The notes under the pieces were generated by a model. It saw only the letters and a list, made by a program, of their open reading frames with translations, did no database searches and had not been told where the DNA came from. This document shows, in pieces, positions 10,001 through 21,656 of a stretch of 64,000 nt of DNA. The stretch's first letter is position 1; every line of letters starts with the position of its first letter. The DNA is from Antedon mediterranea (Eukaryota; Echinodermata; Crinoidea; Comatulida; Antedonidae), in the NCBI RefSeq assembly GCF_964355755.1, contig NC_092678.1:10638922-10702921 (forward strand), written 5' to 3'. The position numbers were made by a program, and so were the translations under genes.

Positions 10001-13000
10001 CACTTTGGTGTTTTTGTGTGAAAGGTTTTAACGAAATGCTCAAAATGGTCTAAAACGGTTTCTAATGTGATTTTAAGCACTTTGATGTTTTTGTATAACC
10101 AAGTTTCATCGAAATGCACAAAATGGTCTAAAACGTCTCCAAATGCGATTTGAAGCTTTTCTAAGCACTTTGCTGTTTTTATGTTAAAAAGTTTTTTCGA
10201 AAATCACAAAATGGTCTAAAACGTCTCCAAATGCGATTTGAAGATATTCTGAGCACTTTGGTGTTTTTATGTTAAAAAGTTTTTTCGAAAATCACAAAAT
10301 GGTCTAAAACGTCTCCAAATGCGATTTGAAGATATTCTGAGCACTTTGGTGTTTTTATGTTAAAAAGTTTTTTCGAAAATCACAAAATGGTCTAAAACGT
10401 CTCCAAATGCGATTTGAAGCTTTTCTGTACACTTTGATGTTTTGTGTGAAAAAGTTTTGTCGAAATGCTCAAAATGGTCTAAAACGTTTTTAAAACGATA
10501 TTAAGCTATTTTGTGCTCTTTGATGTTTTTGTGTAACCAAGTTTTATCGAAATGAACAAAATGGTCTAAAACGTCTCCAAATGCGATTTGAAGCTTTTCT
10601 AAGCACTTTGCTGTTTTTATGTTAACAAGTTTTTTCGAAAATCACAAAATGGTCTAAAACGTCTCCAAATGCGATTTGAAGATATTCTGAGCACTTTGGT
10701 GTTTTTATGTTAAAAAGTTTTTTCGAAAATCACAAAATGGTCTAAAACGTCTCCAAATGCGATTTGAAGATATTCTGAGCACTTTGGTGTTTTTATGTTA
10801 AAAAGTTTTTTCGAAAATCACAAAATGGTCTAAAACGTCTCCAAATGCGATTTGAAGCTATTCTGTACACTTTGATGTTTTGTGTGAAAAAGTTTTGTCG
10901 AAAGGCTCAAAATGGTCTAAAACGTTTTTAAAACGATATTAAGCTATTTTGTGCTCTTTGATGTTTTTGTGTAACCAAGTTTTATCGAAATGAACAAAAT
11001 GGTCTAAAACGTCTCCAAATGCGATTTGAAGCTTTTCCAAGCACTTTGCTGTTTTTATGTTAACAAGTTTTTTCGAAAATCACAAAATGGTCTAAAACGT
11101 CTCAAAATGCGATTTGAAGGTATTCTGAGCACTTTGGTGTTTTTGTGTGAAAAGTTTTAACGAAATGCTCAAAATTGTCTAAAACGGTTTCTAATGTGAT
11201 TTTAAGCACTTTGATGTTTTTGTAAAACCAAGTTTCATCGAAATGAACAAAATGGTCTAAAATGTCTCCAAATGCGATTTGAAGCTTTTCCAAGCACTTT
11301 GCTGTTTTTATGTTAACAAGCTTTTTCGAAAATCACAAAATGGTCTAAAACGTCTCCAAATGCGATTTGAAGATATTCTGAGCACTTTGGTGTTTTTATG
11401 TTAAAAAGTTTTTTCGAAAATCACAAAATGGTCTAAAACGTCTCCAAATGCGATTTGAAGATATTCTAAGCACTTTGGTGTTTTTATGTTAACAAGTTTT
11501 TTCGAAAATCACAAAATGGTCTAAAACGTCTCCAAATGCGATTTGAAGATATTCTGAGCACTTTGGTGTTTTTCTGTTAAAAAGTATTTTCGAAAATCAC
11601 AAAATGGTCTAAAACGTCTCCAAATGCAATTTGAAGCTATTCTGTACACTTTGATGTTTTGTGTGAAAAAGTTTTGTCAAAAGGCTCAAAATGGTCTAAA
11701 ACGTTTTTAAAACGATATTAAGCTATTTTGTGCTCTTTGATGTTTTTGTATAACCAAGTTTTTTCGAAAATCACAAAATGGTCTAAAACGTCTCCAAATG
11801 CGATTTGAAGCTTTTCTAAACACTTTGGTGTTTTTATGTTAACAAGTTTTTTCGAAAATCACAAAATGGTCTAAAACGTCTCCAAATCCGATTTGAAGCT
11901 ATTCTGTACACTTTGATGTTTTGTGTGAAAAAGTTTTGTCGAAATGCTCAAAATGGTCTAAAACGTTTTTAAAACGATATTAAGCTATTTTGTGCTCTTT
12001 GATGTTTTTGTGTAACCAAGTTTCATCGATATGAACAAAATGGTCTAAAACGTCTCAAAATGCGATTTGAAGGTATTCTGAGCACTTTGGTGTTTTTGGG
12101 TGAAAAGTTTTAACGAAATGCTCAAAATGGTCTAAAACGGTTTCTAATGTGATTTTAAGCACTTTGAAGTATTTGTAAAAACAAGTTTCATCGAAATGCA
12201 CAAAATAGTCTAAAACGTCTCCAAATGCGATTTGAAGCTTTTCTAAGCACTTTGGTGTTTTTATGTTAACAAGTTTTTTCGAAAATCACAAAATGGTCTA
12301 AAACGTCTCCAAATGCGATTTGAAGATATTCTGAGCACTTTGGTGTTTTTATGTTAAAAAGTATTTTCGAAAATCACAAAATGGTCTAAAACGTCTCCAA
12401 ATGCGATTTGAAGCTCTTCTGTACACTTTGATGTTTTGTGTGAAAAAGTTTAGTCGAAATGCTCAAAATGGTCTAAAACGTTTTTAAAACGATATTAAGC
12501 TATTTTGTGCTCTTTGATGTTTTTGTGTAACCAAGTTTCATCGAAAATCACAAAATGGTCTAAAACGTCTCCAAATGCGATTTGAAGATATTCTGAGCAC
12601 TTTGGTGTTTTTATGTTAAAAAGTTTTTTCGAAAATCACAAAATGGTCTAAAACGTCTCCAAATGCGATTTGAAGATATTCTGAGCACTTTGGTGTTTTT
12701 ATGTTAAAAAGTTTTTTCGAAAATCACAAAATGGTCTAAAACGTCTCCAAATGCGATTTGAAGCTATTCTATACACTTTGATGTTTTGTGTTAAAAAGTT
12801 TTGTCGAAATGCTCAAAATGGTTTAAAACGTTTTTAAAACGATATTAAGCTATTTTGTGCTCTTTGATGTTTTTGTGTAACCAAGTTTCATCGAAATGAA
12901 CAAAATGCTCTAAAACGTCTCCAAATGCGATTTGAAGCTTTTCCAAGCACTTTGCTGTTTTTATGTTAACAAGTTTTTTCGAAAATCACAAAATTGTCTA

Positions 13001-16000
13001 AAACGTCTCAAAATGCGATTTGAAGGTATTCTGAGCACTTTGGTGTTTTTGTGTGAAAAGTTTTAACGAAAAGCTCAAAATGGTCTAAAACGGTTCTAAT
13101 GTGATTTTAAGCACTTTGATGTTTTTGTACAACCAAGTTTCATCGAAATGCTCAAAATGGTCTAAAACGTTTTTAAAACGATATTAAGCTATTTTGTGCT
13201 CTTTGATGTTTTTGTGTAACCAAGTTTTTTCGAAAATCACAAAATGGTCTAAAACGTCTCCAAATGCGATTTGAAGCTTTTCTAAGCACTTTGGTGTTTT
13301 TATGTTAACAAGTTTTTTCGAAAATCACAAAATGGTCTAAAACGTCTCAAAATGCGATTTGAAGGTATTCTGAGCACTTTGGTGTTTTTGTGTGAAAAGT
13401 TTTAACGAAATGCTCAAAATGGTCTAAAACGGTTTCTAATTTGATTTTAACCACTTTGATGTTTTTGTGTAACCAAGTTCTTTTCGAAAATCACAAAATG
13501 GTCTAAAACGTCTCCAAATGCGATTTGAAGCTTTTCTAAGCACTTTGGTGTTTTTATGTTAACAAGTTTTTTCGAAAATCACAAAATGGTCTAAAACGTC
13601 TCAAAATGCGATTTGAAGGTATTCTGAGCACTTTGGTGTTTTTGTGTGAAAAGTTTTAACGAAATGCTCAAAATGGTCTAAAACGGTTTCTAATGTGATT
13701 TTAACAACTTTGATGTTTTTGTGTAACCAAGTTTTTTCGAAAATCACAAAATGGTCTAAAACGTCTCCAAATGCGATTTGAAGCTTTTCTAAGCACTTTG
13801 GTGTTTTTATGTTAACAAGTTTTTTCGAAAATCACAAAATGGTCTAAAACGTCTCCAAATGCGATTTGAAGATATTCTGAGCACTTTGGTGTTTTTCTGT
13901 TAAAAAGTATTTTCGAAAATCACAAAATGGTCTAAAACGTCTCCAAATGCAATTTGAAGCTATTCTGTACACTTTGATGTTTTGTGTGAAAAAGTTTTGT
14001 CAAAATGCTCAAAATGGTCTAAAACGTTTTTAAAACGATATTAAGCTATTTTGTGCTCTTTGATGTTTTTGTATAACCATGTTTTTTCGAAAATCACAAA
14101 ATGGTCTAAAACGTCTCCAAATGCGATTTGAAGCTTTTCTAAAGACTTTGGTGTTTTTATGTTAACAAGTTTTTTCGAAAATCACAAAATGGTCTAAAAC
14201 GTCTCCAAATCCGATTTGAAGCTATTCTGTACACTTTGATGTTTTGTGTGAAAAAGTTTTGTCGAAATGCTCAAAATGGTCTAAAACGTTTTTAAAACGA
14301 TATTAAGCTATTTTGTGCTCTTTGATGTTTTTGTGTAACCAAGTTTCATCGATATGAACAAAATGGTCTAAAACGTCTCAAAATGCGATTTGAAGGTATT
14401 CTGAGCACTTTGGTGTTTTTGGGTGAAAAGTTTTAACGAAATGCTCAAAATGGTCTAAAACGGTTTCTAATGTGATTTTAAGCACTTTGAAGTATTTGTA
14501 AAAACAAGTTTCATCGAAATGCACAAAATAGTCTAAAACGTCTCCAAATGCGATTTGAAGCTTTTCTAAGCACTTTGGTGTTTTTATGTTAACAAGTTTT
14601 TTCGAAAATCACAAAATGGTCTAAAACGTCTCCAAATGCGATTTGAAGATATTCTGAGCACTTTGGTGTTTTTATGTTAAAAAGTATTTTCGAAAACCAC
14701 AAAATGGTCTAAAACGTCTCCAAATGCGATTTGAAGCTCTTCTGTACACTTTGATGTTTTGTGTGAAAAAGTTTAGTCGAAATGCTCAAAATGGTCTAAA
14801 ACGTTTTTAAAACGATATTAAGCTATTTTGTGCTCTTTGATGTTTTTGTGTAACCAAGTTTCATCGAAAAGAACAAAATGGTCTAAAACGTCTCCAAATG
14901 CGATTTGAAGCTTTTCTAAGCACTTTGGTGTTTTTATGTTAACAAGTTTTTTCGAAAATCACAAAATGGTCTAAAACGTCTCCAAATGCGATTTGAAGAT
15001 ATTCTGAGCACTTTGCTGTTTTTATGTTAAGTTTTTTCGAAAATCACAAAATGGTCTAAAACGTCTCAAAATGCTATTTGAAGGTATTCTGAGCACTTTG
15101 GTGTTTTTGTGTGAAAAGTTTTAACGAAATGCTCAAAATGGTCTAAAACGGTTCTAATGTGATTTTAAGCACTTTGATGTTTTTGTATAACCAAGTTTCA
15201 TCGAAATGCTCAAAATGGTCTAAAACGTTTTTAAAACGATATTAAGCTATTTTGTGCTCTTTGATGTTTTTGTGTAACGAAGTTTCATCGAAATGAACAA
15301 AATGGTCTAAAACGTCTCCAAATGCGATTTGAAGCTTTTCCAAGCACTTTGCTGTTTTTATGTTAACAAGTTTTTTCGAAAATCACAAAATGGCCTAAAA
15401 CGTCTCAAAATGCGATTTCAAGGTATTCTGAGCACTTTGGTGTTTTTGTGTTAAAGGTTTTAACGAAATGCTCAAAATGGTCTAAAACGGTTTCTAATGT
15501 GATTTTAAGCACTTTGATGTTTTTGTATAACCAAGTTTCATCGAAATGCACAAAATGGTCTAAAACGTCTCCAAATGCGATTTGAAGCTTTTCTAAGCAC
15601 TTTGCTGTTTTTATGTTAACAAGTTTTTTCGAAAATCACAAAATGGTCTAAAACGTCTCCAAATGCGATTTGAAGATATTCTGAGCACTTTGGTGTTTTT
15701 ATGTTAAAAAGTTTTTTCGAAAATCACAAAATGGTCTAAAACGTCTCCAAATGCGATTTGAAGATATTCTGAGCACTTTGGTGTTTTTATGTTAAAAAGT
15801 TTTTTCGAAAATCACAAAATGGTCTAAAACGTCTCCAAATGCGATTTGAAGCTATTCTGTACACTTTGATGTTTTGTGTGAAAAAGTTTTGTCGAAATGC
15901 TCAAAATGGTCTAAAACGTTTTTAAAACGATATTAAGCTATTTTGTGCTCTTTGATGTTTTTGTGTAACCAAGTTTTATCGAAATGAACAAAATGGTCTA

Positions 16001-17266
16001 AAACGTCTCCAAATGCGATTTGAAGCTTTTCCAAGTACTTTGCTGTTTTTATGTTAACAAGTTTTTTCGAAAATCACAAAATGGTCTAAAACGTCTCAAA
16101 ATGCGATTTGAAGGTATTCTGAGCACTTTGGTGTTTTTGTGTGAAAAGTTTTAACGAAATGCTCAAAATTGTCTAAAACGGTTTCTAATGTGATTTTAAG
16201 CACTTTGATGTTTTTGTAAAACCAAGTTTCATCGAAATGAACAAAATGGTCTAAAATGTCTCCAAATGCGATTTGAAACTTTTCCAAGCACTTTGCTGTT
16301 TTTATGTTAACAAGCTTTTTCGAAAATCACAAAATGGTCTAAAACGTCTCCAAATGCGATTTGAAGATATTCTGAGCACTTTGGTGTTTTTATGTTAAAA
16401 AGTTTTTTCGAAAATCACAAAATGGTCTAAAACGTCTCCAAATGCGATTTGAAGATATTCTGAGCACTTTGGTGTTTTTATGTTAAAAAGTTTTTTCGAA
16501 AATCACAAAATGGTCTAAAACGTCTCCAAATGCGATTTGAAGCTATTCTGTACACTTTGATGTTTTGTGTGAAAAAGTTTTCTCGAAATGCTCAAAATGG
16601 TTTAAAACGTTTTTAAAACGATATTAAGTTATTTTGTGCTCTTTGATGTTTTTGTGTAACCAAGTTTCATCGAAATGAACAAAATGGTCTAAAACGTCTC
16701 CAAATGCGATTTGAAGCTTTTCCAAGCACTTTGCTGTTTTTATGTTAACAAGTTTTTTCGAAAATCACAAAATGGTGTAAAACGTCTCAAAATGCGATTT
16801 GAAGGTATTCTGAGCACTTTGGTGTTTTTGTGTGAAAAGTTTTAACGAAATGCTCAAAATGGTCTAAAACGGTTCTAATGTGATTTTAAGCTATTCTAGA
16901 CACTTTGATGTTTTGTGTGAAAAAGTTTTCTCGAAATGCTCAAAATGGTCTAAAACGTTTTCCAATACCATATTAAGCTATTTTGTGCAATTTGATGTTT
17001 TTGTGTAACCAAGTTTTTTGAAATGCGATTTGAAGATATTCTGAGGACTTTGGTGTTTTTATGTTAAAAAGTTTTTTCGAAAATCACAAAATGGTCTAAA
17101 ACGTCTCCAAATGCGATTTGAAGAGATTCTGAGCACTTTGGTGTTTTTATGTTAAAAAGTTTTTTCGAAAATCACAAAATGGTCTAAAACGTCTCCAAAT
17201 GCGAGTTGAAGCTATTCTGTACACTTTGATGTTTTGTGTGAAAAAGTTTTGTCGAAATGCTCAAAA
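7096..17266 (+). repeat. Large duplicated block, copy 1 (about 10.2 kb)
   Basis: The block is collinear with about 24121-34467. The offset is 17,025 at the left and 17,201 from about 9.6 kb rightward. The change of 176 bases is two 88-bp monomers missing here: one lost through a hybrid monomer near 9130 (A front joined to B back inside CACTTTG) and one A monomer missing near 9630. Scattered single-base differences exist, but subtype order is otherwise the same. Confidence 0.9.
8509..8709 (+). repeat. Chimeric B/E monomer followed by F
   Basis: The first monomer has a B front (GCTATTCTGTACACTTTGAT) and an E ending (GTGAAAAGTTTTAACG), then runs into an F monomer. The minus strand happens to be open for 66 codons here, but this is satellite sequence and no gene is supported. 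The same hybrid recurs at 25534-25734 and 49330-49530. Confidence 0.8.
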
Positions 17267-18922
17267 TGGTCTAAAACGTTTTTAAAACGATATTAAGCTA
17301 TTTTGTGTTCTTTGATGTTTTTGTGTAACCAAGTTTTTTCGAAAATCACGAAATGGTCTAAAACGTCTTCAAATGCGATTTGAAGCTTTTCTAAGCACTT
17401 TGGTGTTTTTATGTTAACAAGTTTTTTCGCAAATCACAAAATGGTCTAAAACGTCTCCAAATGCGATTTGAAGATATTCTGAGCACATTGGTGTTTTTAT
17501 GTTAAAAAGTTTTGTCGAAATGCTCAAAATGGTCTAAAACGTTTTTAAAACGATATTAAGCTATTTTGTCCTCTTTGATGTTTTTATGTAACCAAGTTTC
17601 ATCGAAATGAACAAAATGGTCTAAAACGTCTCCAAATGCGATTTGAAGCTTTTCCAAGCACTTTGCTGTTTTTATGTTAACAAGTTTTTTCGAAAATCAC
17701 AAAATGGTCTAAAACGTCTCAAAATGCGATTTGAAGGTATTCTGAGCACTTTGGTGTTTTTGTGTGAAAAGTTTTAACGAAATGCTCAAAATGTTCTAAA
17801 ACGGTTTCTAATGTGATTTTAAGCACTTTGATGTTTTTGTATAACCAAGTTTCATCGAAATGCACAAAATGGTCTAAAACGTCTCCAAATGCGATTTTAA
17901 GCTTTTCTAAGCACTTTGGTGTTTTTATGTTAACAAGGTTTTTCGAAAATCACAAAATGGTCTAAAACGTCTCCAAATGCGATTTGAAGATATTCTGAGC
18001 ACTTTGGTGTTTTTATGTTAACAAGTTTTTTCGAAAATCACAAAATGGTCTAAAACGTCTCAAAATACGATATTAAGCTGTTTTGTGCACTTTGATGATT
18101 TGTGTGAAAAGTTTTAACGAAATGCTCAAAATGGTCTAAAACGGTTTCTAATGTGATTTTAAGCACTTTGATGTTTTTATGTAGCCAAGTTTTTTCGAAA
18201 ATCACAAAATGGTCAAAAACGTCTCCAAATGCGATTTGAAGCTTTTCTAAGCACTTTGGTTTTTTTATGTTAACAAGTTTTTTCGAAAATCACAAAATGG
18301 TCTAAAACGTCTTCAAATGCGATTTGAAGATATTCTGAGCACTTTGGTGTTTTTCTGTTAAAAAGTATTTTCGAAAATAACAAAATGGTCTAAAACGTCT
18401 CCAAATGCGATTTGAAGCTATTCTGTACACTTTGATGTTTTGTGTGAAAAAGTTTTGTCAAAATGCTCAAAATGGTCTAAAACGTTTTTAAAACGATATT
18501 AAGCTATTTTGTGCTCTTTGTATAACCAAGTTTTTTCGAAAATCACAAAATGGTCTAAAACGTCTCCAAATGCGATTTGAAGCTTTTCCAAGCACTTTGC
18601 TGTTTTTATGTTAACAATTTTTTTCGAAAATCATAAAATGGTCTAAAACGTCTCCAAATGCGATTTGAAGCTATTCTGTACACTTTGATGTTTTGTGTGA
18701 AAAGTTTTGTCGAAATGCTCAAAATGGTCTAAAACGTTTTTAAAACGATATTAAGCTATTTTGTGCTCTTTGATGTTTTTGTGTAACCAAGTTTCATCGA
18801 AATGAACAAAATGGTCTAAAACGTCTCCAAATGCGATTTGAAGCTTTTCTAAGCACTTTGGTGTTTTTATGTTAACAAGTTTTTTCGAAAATCACAAAAT
18901 GGTCTAAAACGTCTCCAAATGC
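13167..18922 (+). repeat. Dispersed duplicated block, partner of 53.9-59.7 kb
   Basis: Subtype order and private variants match 53880 onward at offset 40,713 (for example CTAATTTGATTTTAACC at 13,434 and at 54,147, and CACGAAATGG at 17,347 and 58,060). The offset changes to 40,810 by the SINE. This is explained by a private 9-base deletion near 18,520 (nine bases that include GTGTTTG) and one 88-bp monomer missing just left of the SINE. Confidence 0.9.
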
Positions 18923-18928
18923 GATTTG
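18923..18928 (+). repeat. Target-site duplication, left of SINE copy 1 (GATTTG)
   Basis: GATTTG matches the six bases immediately right of the element at 19240-19245, and the empty site at 5358-5363 has it once. Six bases is short for a LINE-mobilised SINE, but the length is fixed by the filled/empty comparison. Confidence 0.88.
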
Positions 18929-19100
18929 TTATTTTTATTTTTTTTTATTTTTATTCAATTTTCAGGCACAACAATACATGACAATACAGCGGTGCAGCAC
19001 CCTGAGGATTGCCATGAGTGCAAAGCACTATCGAGGTGGCTCTCCATATACTGCACTAGAACATATAAGACAAACATATACACAAGATGCTCTACATAAA

Positions 19101-19123
19101 CAAAGACTTAAATTAAGTCTTTG
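19101..19123. repeat. Perfect inverted repeat in the SINE body, copy 1
   Basis: Two 11-base arms (CAAAGACTTAA and its complement TTAAGTCTTTG) are separated by one base, giving a 23-base near-palindrome. It could fold back in single-stranded DNA or RNA only with a larger loop. The same structure is at 21829-21851 and 59911-59933. Confidence 0.85.
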
Positions 19124-19149
19124 GGAGTGGAGTTGTAAATTGTCATGAG

Positions 19150-19156
19150 AAAAAAA
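19150..19156 (-). terminator. T7 run, possible internal RNA polymerase III terminator, copy 1
   Basis: Seven consecutive A on the plus strand are seven T in the SINE's sense direction, about 16 bases after the B box. Runs of four or more T commonly end RNA polymerase III transcription, so a transcript from this promoter would probably stop after roughly 85 to 90 bases. The function is inferred from sequence only. Confidence 0.5.
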
Positions 19157-19171
19157 CCCTTACATATGACA

Positions 19172-19227
19172 GGACTTGAACCCAGGACCCTTAGATTGGT
19201 AGCCAAGCATCATAACCACCAAGCCAC
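19172..19227 (-). promoter_or_regulatory. Internal RNA polymerase III promoter (A and B boxes), SINE copy 1
   Basis: On the minus strand the A box lies at 19227-19216 (GTGGCTTGGTGG) and the B box at 19182-19172 (GGTTCAAGTCC). Their order and spacing are those of tRNA genes and tRNA-derived SINEs. The B box has A where most functional tRNA genes have G (GGTTCGA), which may weaken it. Activity is unknown. Confidence 0.75.
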
Positions 19228-19239
19228 AGCTCCACTGAA

Positions 19240-19245
19240 GATTTG
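19240..19245 (+). repeat. Target-site duplication, right of SINE copy 1 (GATTTG)
   Basis: This is the second copy of the 6-bp target duplication. The satellite resumes inside a subtype E monomer (AAGGTATTCTGAGC). Confidence 0.88.
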
Positions 19246-21650
19246 AAGGTATTCTGAGCACTTTGGTGTTTTTGTGTGAAAAGTTTTAACGAAATGCTCA
19301 AAATGGTCTAAAACGGTTTCTAATGTGATTTTAACCACTTTGATGTTTTTGTGTAACCAAGTTCTTTTCAAAAATCACAAAATGGTCTAAAACGTCTCCA
19401 AATGCGATTTGAAGCTCTTCTGTACACTTTGATGTTTTGTGTGAAAAAGTTTTGTCGAAATGCTCAAAATGGTCTAAAACGTTTTTAAATACGATATTAA
19501 GCTGTTTTGTGCACTTTGATGATTTGTGTGAAAAGTTTTAACGAAATGCTCAAAATAGTCTATAACGGTTTCTAATGTGATTTTAAGCACTTTGATGTTT
19601 TTGTGTAATCAAGTTTTTTTGGAAATCACAAAATGGTCTAAAACGTCTCCAAATGCGATTTGAAGCTTTTCTAAGCACTTTGGTGTTTTTATGTTAACAA
19701 GTTTTTTCGAAAATCACAAAATGGTCTAAAACGTCTCAAAATGCGATTTGAAGGTATTCTGAGCACTTTGGTGTTTTTGTGTGAAAAGTTTTAACGAAAT
19801 GCTCAAAATGGTCTAAAACGGTTTCTAATGTGATTTTAACCACTTTGATGTTTTTGTGTAACCAAGTTTTTTCGAAAATCACAAAATGGTCTAAAACGTC
19901 TCCAAATGCGATTTGAAGCTATTCTGTACACTTTGATGTTTTGTGTGAAAAAAGTTTTGTCGAAATGCTCAAAATGGTCTAAAACGTTTTTAAAACGATA
20001 TTAAGCTATTTTATGCTCTTTGATGTTTTTGTGTAACCAAGTTTTTTCGAAAATCACAAAATTGTCTAAAACGTCTCCGAATGCGACTTGAAGCTCTTCT
20101 GTACACTTTGATGTTTTGTGTGAAAAAGTTTTCTCGAAATGCTAAAAATGGTATAAAAACGTTTTCCAATACCATATTAAGCTATTTTGTGCAATTTGAT
20201 GTTTTTGTGTAACCAAGTTTTTTCGAAAATCACAAAATTGTCTAAAACGTCTCCGAATGCGATTTGAAGCTCTTCTGTACACTTTGATGTTTTGTGTGAA
20301 AAAGTTTTCTCGAAATGCTAAAAATGGTCTAAAACGTTTTCCAATACCATATTAAGCTATTTTGTGCAATTTGATGTTTTTGTGTAACAAAGTTTTTTCG
20401 AAAATCACAAAATGGTCTAAAACGTCTCCAAATGCGATTTGAAGATATTCTGAGCACTTTGGTGTTTTTATGTTAAAAATTTTTTTGGAAAATCACAAAA
20501 TGGTCTAAAACGACTCCAAATGCGATTTGAAGCTATCCTGTACACTTTGATGTTTTGTGTGAAAAAGTTTTGTCGAAATGCTCAAAATGATCTAAAACGT
20601 TTTTAAAACGATATTAAGCTATTTTGTGCTCTTTGATGTTTTTGTCTATCCAAGTTTCATCGAAATGAACAAAATGGTCTAAAACGTCTCCAAATGCGAT
20701 TTGAAGGTATTCTGAGCACTTTGGTGTTTTTGTGTGAAAAGTTTTAACGAAATGCTCAAAATGGTCTAAAACGGTTTCTAATGTGATTTTAACCACTTTG
20801 ATGTTTTTGTGTAACCAAGTTCTTTTCGAAAATCACAAAATGGTCTAAAACGTCTCCAAATGCGATTTGAAGCTTTTCTAAGCACTTTGATGTTTTTATG
20901 TAGCCAAGTTTTTTCGAAAATCACAAAATGGTCAAAAACGTCTCCAAATGCGATTTGAAGCTTTTCTAAGCACTTTGGTTTTTTTATGTTAACAAGTTTT
21001 TTCGAAAATCACAAAATGGTCTAAAACGTCTTCAAATGCGATTTGAAGATATTCTGAGCACTTTGGTGTTTTTCTGTTAAAAAGTATTTTCGAAAATCAC
21101 AAAATGGTCTAAAACGTCTCCAAATGCGATTTGAAGCTATTCTGTACACTTTGATGTTTTGTGTGAAAAAGTTTTGTCAAAATGCTCAAAATGGTCTAAA
21201 ACGTTTTTAAAACGATATTAAGCTATTTTGTGCTCTTTGATGTGTTTGTATAACCAAGTTTTTTCGAAAATCACAAAATGGTCTAAAACGTCTCCAAATG
21301 CGATTTGAAGCTTTTCCAAGCACTTTGCTGTTTTTATGTTAACAATTTTTTTCGAAAATCATAAAATGGTCTAAAACGTCTCCAAATGCGATTTGAAGCT
21401 ATTCTGTACACTTTGATGTTTTGTGTGAAAAGTTTTGTCGAAATGCTCAAAATGGTCTAAAACGTTTTTAAAACGATATTAAGCTATTTTGTGCTCTTTG
21501 ATGTTTTTGTGTAACCAAGTTTCATCGAAATGAACAAAATGGTCTAAAACGTCTCCAAATGCGATTTGAAGCTTTTCTAAGCACTTTGGTGTTTTTATGT
21601 TAACAAGTTTTTTCGAAAATCACAAAATGGTCTAAAACGTCTCCAAATGC
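19246..21650 (+). repeat. Satellite array, segment 2 (between SINE copies 1 and 2)
   Basis: About 2.4 kb of head-to-tail monomers of the same family lie here, rich in the G subtype near 20.1-20.4 kb. The left part is the end of tandem unit 1 and the part from 20881 is the start of unit 2. A D/F hybrid monomer marks the join. No gene or RNA gene is seen. Confidence 0.97.
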
Positions 21651-21656
21651 GATTTG
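21651..21656 (+). repeat. Target-site duplication, left of SINE copy 2 (GATTTG)
   Basis: It is identical in sequence and position to the left duplication of copy 1 and shares the same upstream monomer (CTCCAAATGC), so it descends from the same insertion. Confidence 0.88.

Larger units (their letters stand above)
1..18922 (+). repeat. Satellite array, segment 1 (about 88-bp monomers, head to tail)
   Basis: The stretch is an uninterrupted tandem array. The landmark GGTCTAAAACG recurs about every 78 to 88 bases (for example GTCTAAAACG at 1, 89, 176, 263, 351 and 439). A typical monomer holds GTCTAAAACG, then a CCAAATGCGATTTGAAG type core, then GCACTTTG, a T-rich stretch, AAGTTTTTTCGAAAATC and CACAAAATG. 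All monomers read in the same direction. Variation is by monomer subtype and not random, and long blocks are copied inside the segment and elsewhere in the window. No gene, promoter or RNA gene is seen. This is non-coding satellite DNA; a centromeric role is possible but not shown by the sequence. Confidence 0.98.
18929..19239 (-). mobile_element. tRNA-derived SINE, copy 1 (311 bp, antisense to the array)
   Basis: Read on the minus strand, the element starts TTCAGTGGAGCTGTGGCTTG. It has a tRNA-like head with an A box (TGGCTTGGTGG) and a B box (GGTTCAAGTCC) about 33 bases apart, a body of about 200 bases unlike the satellite, and an A-rich tail of AAAAAT type units. It is flanked by GATTTG on both sides. 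SINEs of this kind are transcribed by RNA polymerase III and moved by a partner LINE; the family and partner are not recognised. It differs from the other two copies by T instead of G at 19161. It is non-coding. Confidence 0.88.
18162..20880 (+). repeat. 2.7-kb tandem duplication, unit 1 (contains SINE copy 1)
   Basis: The unit begins within an F monomer at AGCACTTTGATG and ends at 20880. The same sequence restarts at 20881 through a D/F hybrid monomer. The offset between units is 2,719 before and 2,728 after the private 9-base deletion near 18,520 in this unit. Each unit is about 31 monomer lengths including the SINE. Confidence 0.92.

Noticed and set aside
18929-18960. A T-rich simple repeat separate from the SINE
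   Set aside because: It is the reverse complement of the SINE's A-rich tail, directly against the target duplication.
19165-19233. A tRNA gene on the minus strand
   Set aside because: The A and B boxes and spacing are tRNA-like, but I could not fold a convincing acceptor stem or full cloverleaf, and the region is joined to a SINE body and tail.
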